From contig JAJZVJ010000027.1 in the NCBI GenBank assembly GCA_021845705.1, positions 1-12,378 of the forward strand: a stretch of 12,378 nucleotides of DNA, given 5' to 3'. Positions 12,342 to 12,378 of the stretch are shown here, in pieces. The translations under genes were made by a program, and so were the position numbers. Within the stretch, counting starts at the first letter, position 1. Each line of letters starts with the position of its first letter. This DNA comes from a bacterium (GTDB lineage: Bacteria > Elusimicrobiota > Elusimicrobia > Elusimicrobiales > UBA9959). The notes beneath the pieces are model-generated. The model was not told the DNA's origin and searched no databases. It saw only the letters and a program-made list of their open reading frames with translations.

Positions 12342-12378
12342 TTTTTCAAGAAAAAAAAGCTCCCTCCCACAGGTTTGT
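12342..12378 (-). terminator. Possible 3' half of a terminator cut by the right edge
   Basis: On the minus strand GGGAGGGAGC is followed directly by eight T. This looks like the descending arm and tail of a terminator of a gene to the right; the other arm would lie outside the window, so it cannot be confirmed. Confidence 0.25.

Noticed and set aside
1..12378. CRISPR array or adaptation locus suggested by the Cas4-like domain
   Set aside because: No regularly spaced direct repeats and no cas1, cas2 or effector genes; the Cas4-like domain is fused to DUF2779.

Overview
The window is GC-rich, gene-dense bacterial chromosome with short intergenic gaps. It holds eleven protein-coding genes (one cut by the left edge) and one 23-codon microgene. 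There are no rRNA or tRNA genes, no CRISPR array, and no recognisable insertion sequence or phage gene. The lineage cannot be fixed from this sequence. The mix of a TMTC-like GT-C membrane protein with a short TPR tail, free-standing Rieske and FTR proteins, and a tiny Lys/Ala-rich peptide would fit an uncultured phylum such as Elusimicrobiota, but that is only a guess.

Block 1 (about 1-1917, minus strand) is a thiol-redox operon. In transcription order it encodes a Rieske ferredoxin, a glutaredoxin-like protein, a ferredoxin:thioredoxin reductase catalytic subunit and a second Rieske ferredoxin. The first three are joined by 4-base ATGA overlaps and the fourth follows after 6 bases. A secreted Cys-rich-repeat protein comes next, 50 bases on, and runs off the left edge. 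The likely logic is iron-sulfur electrons passed to a protein disulfide carrier.

Block 2 (1918-2397) is an AT-rich divergent control region followed by the Lys-rich 23-residue microgene, which has a strong ribosome binding site. Two Rho-independent terminators follow it.

Block 3 (2398-4621, plus strand) is a two-gene 5-oxoprolinase (PxpABC) operon. The first gene is the PxpB subunit; the second is a PxpA-PxpC fusion. Several otherwise conserved family residues are changed.

Block 4 (12275-4674, minus strand) is a DNA-processing cluster convergent with block 3. It encodes a Cas4-like plus DEDDy double nuclease (DUF2779 family), a Y-family DNA polymerase (DinB), a GT-C membrane protein with a TPR tail, and an SbcD/YhaO-type nuclease overlapping its SbcC/YhaN-type ATPase, which has a membrane hairpin where a Rad50 hook would be. 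The set could process and bypass damaged DNA; the membrane protein in the middle looks functionally out of place.

Four genes (1917, 2398, 9525, 10781) lack a Shine-Dalgarno sequence and instead have a -10-like hexamer 6-8 bases before the ATG, the spacing expected of leaderless transcripts. Other genes here have normal ribosome binding sites.
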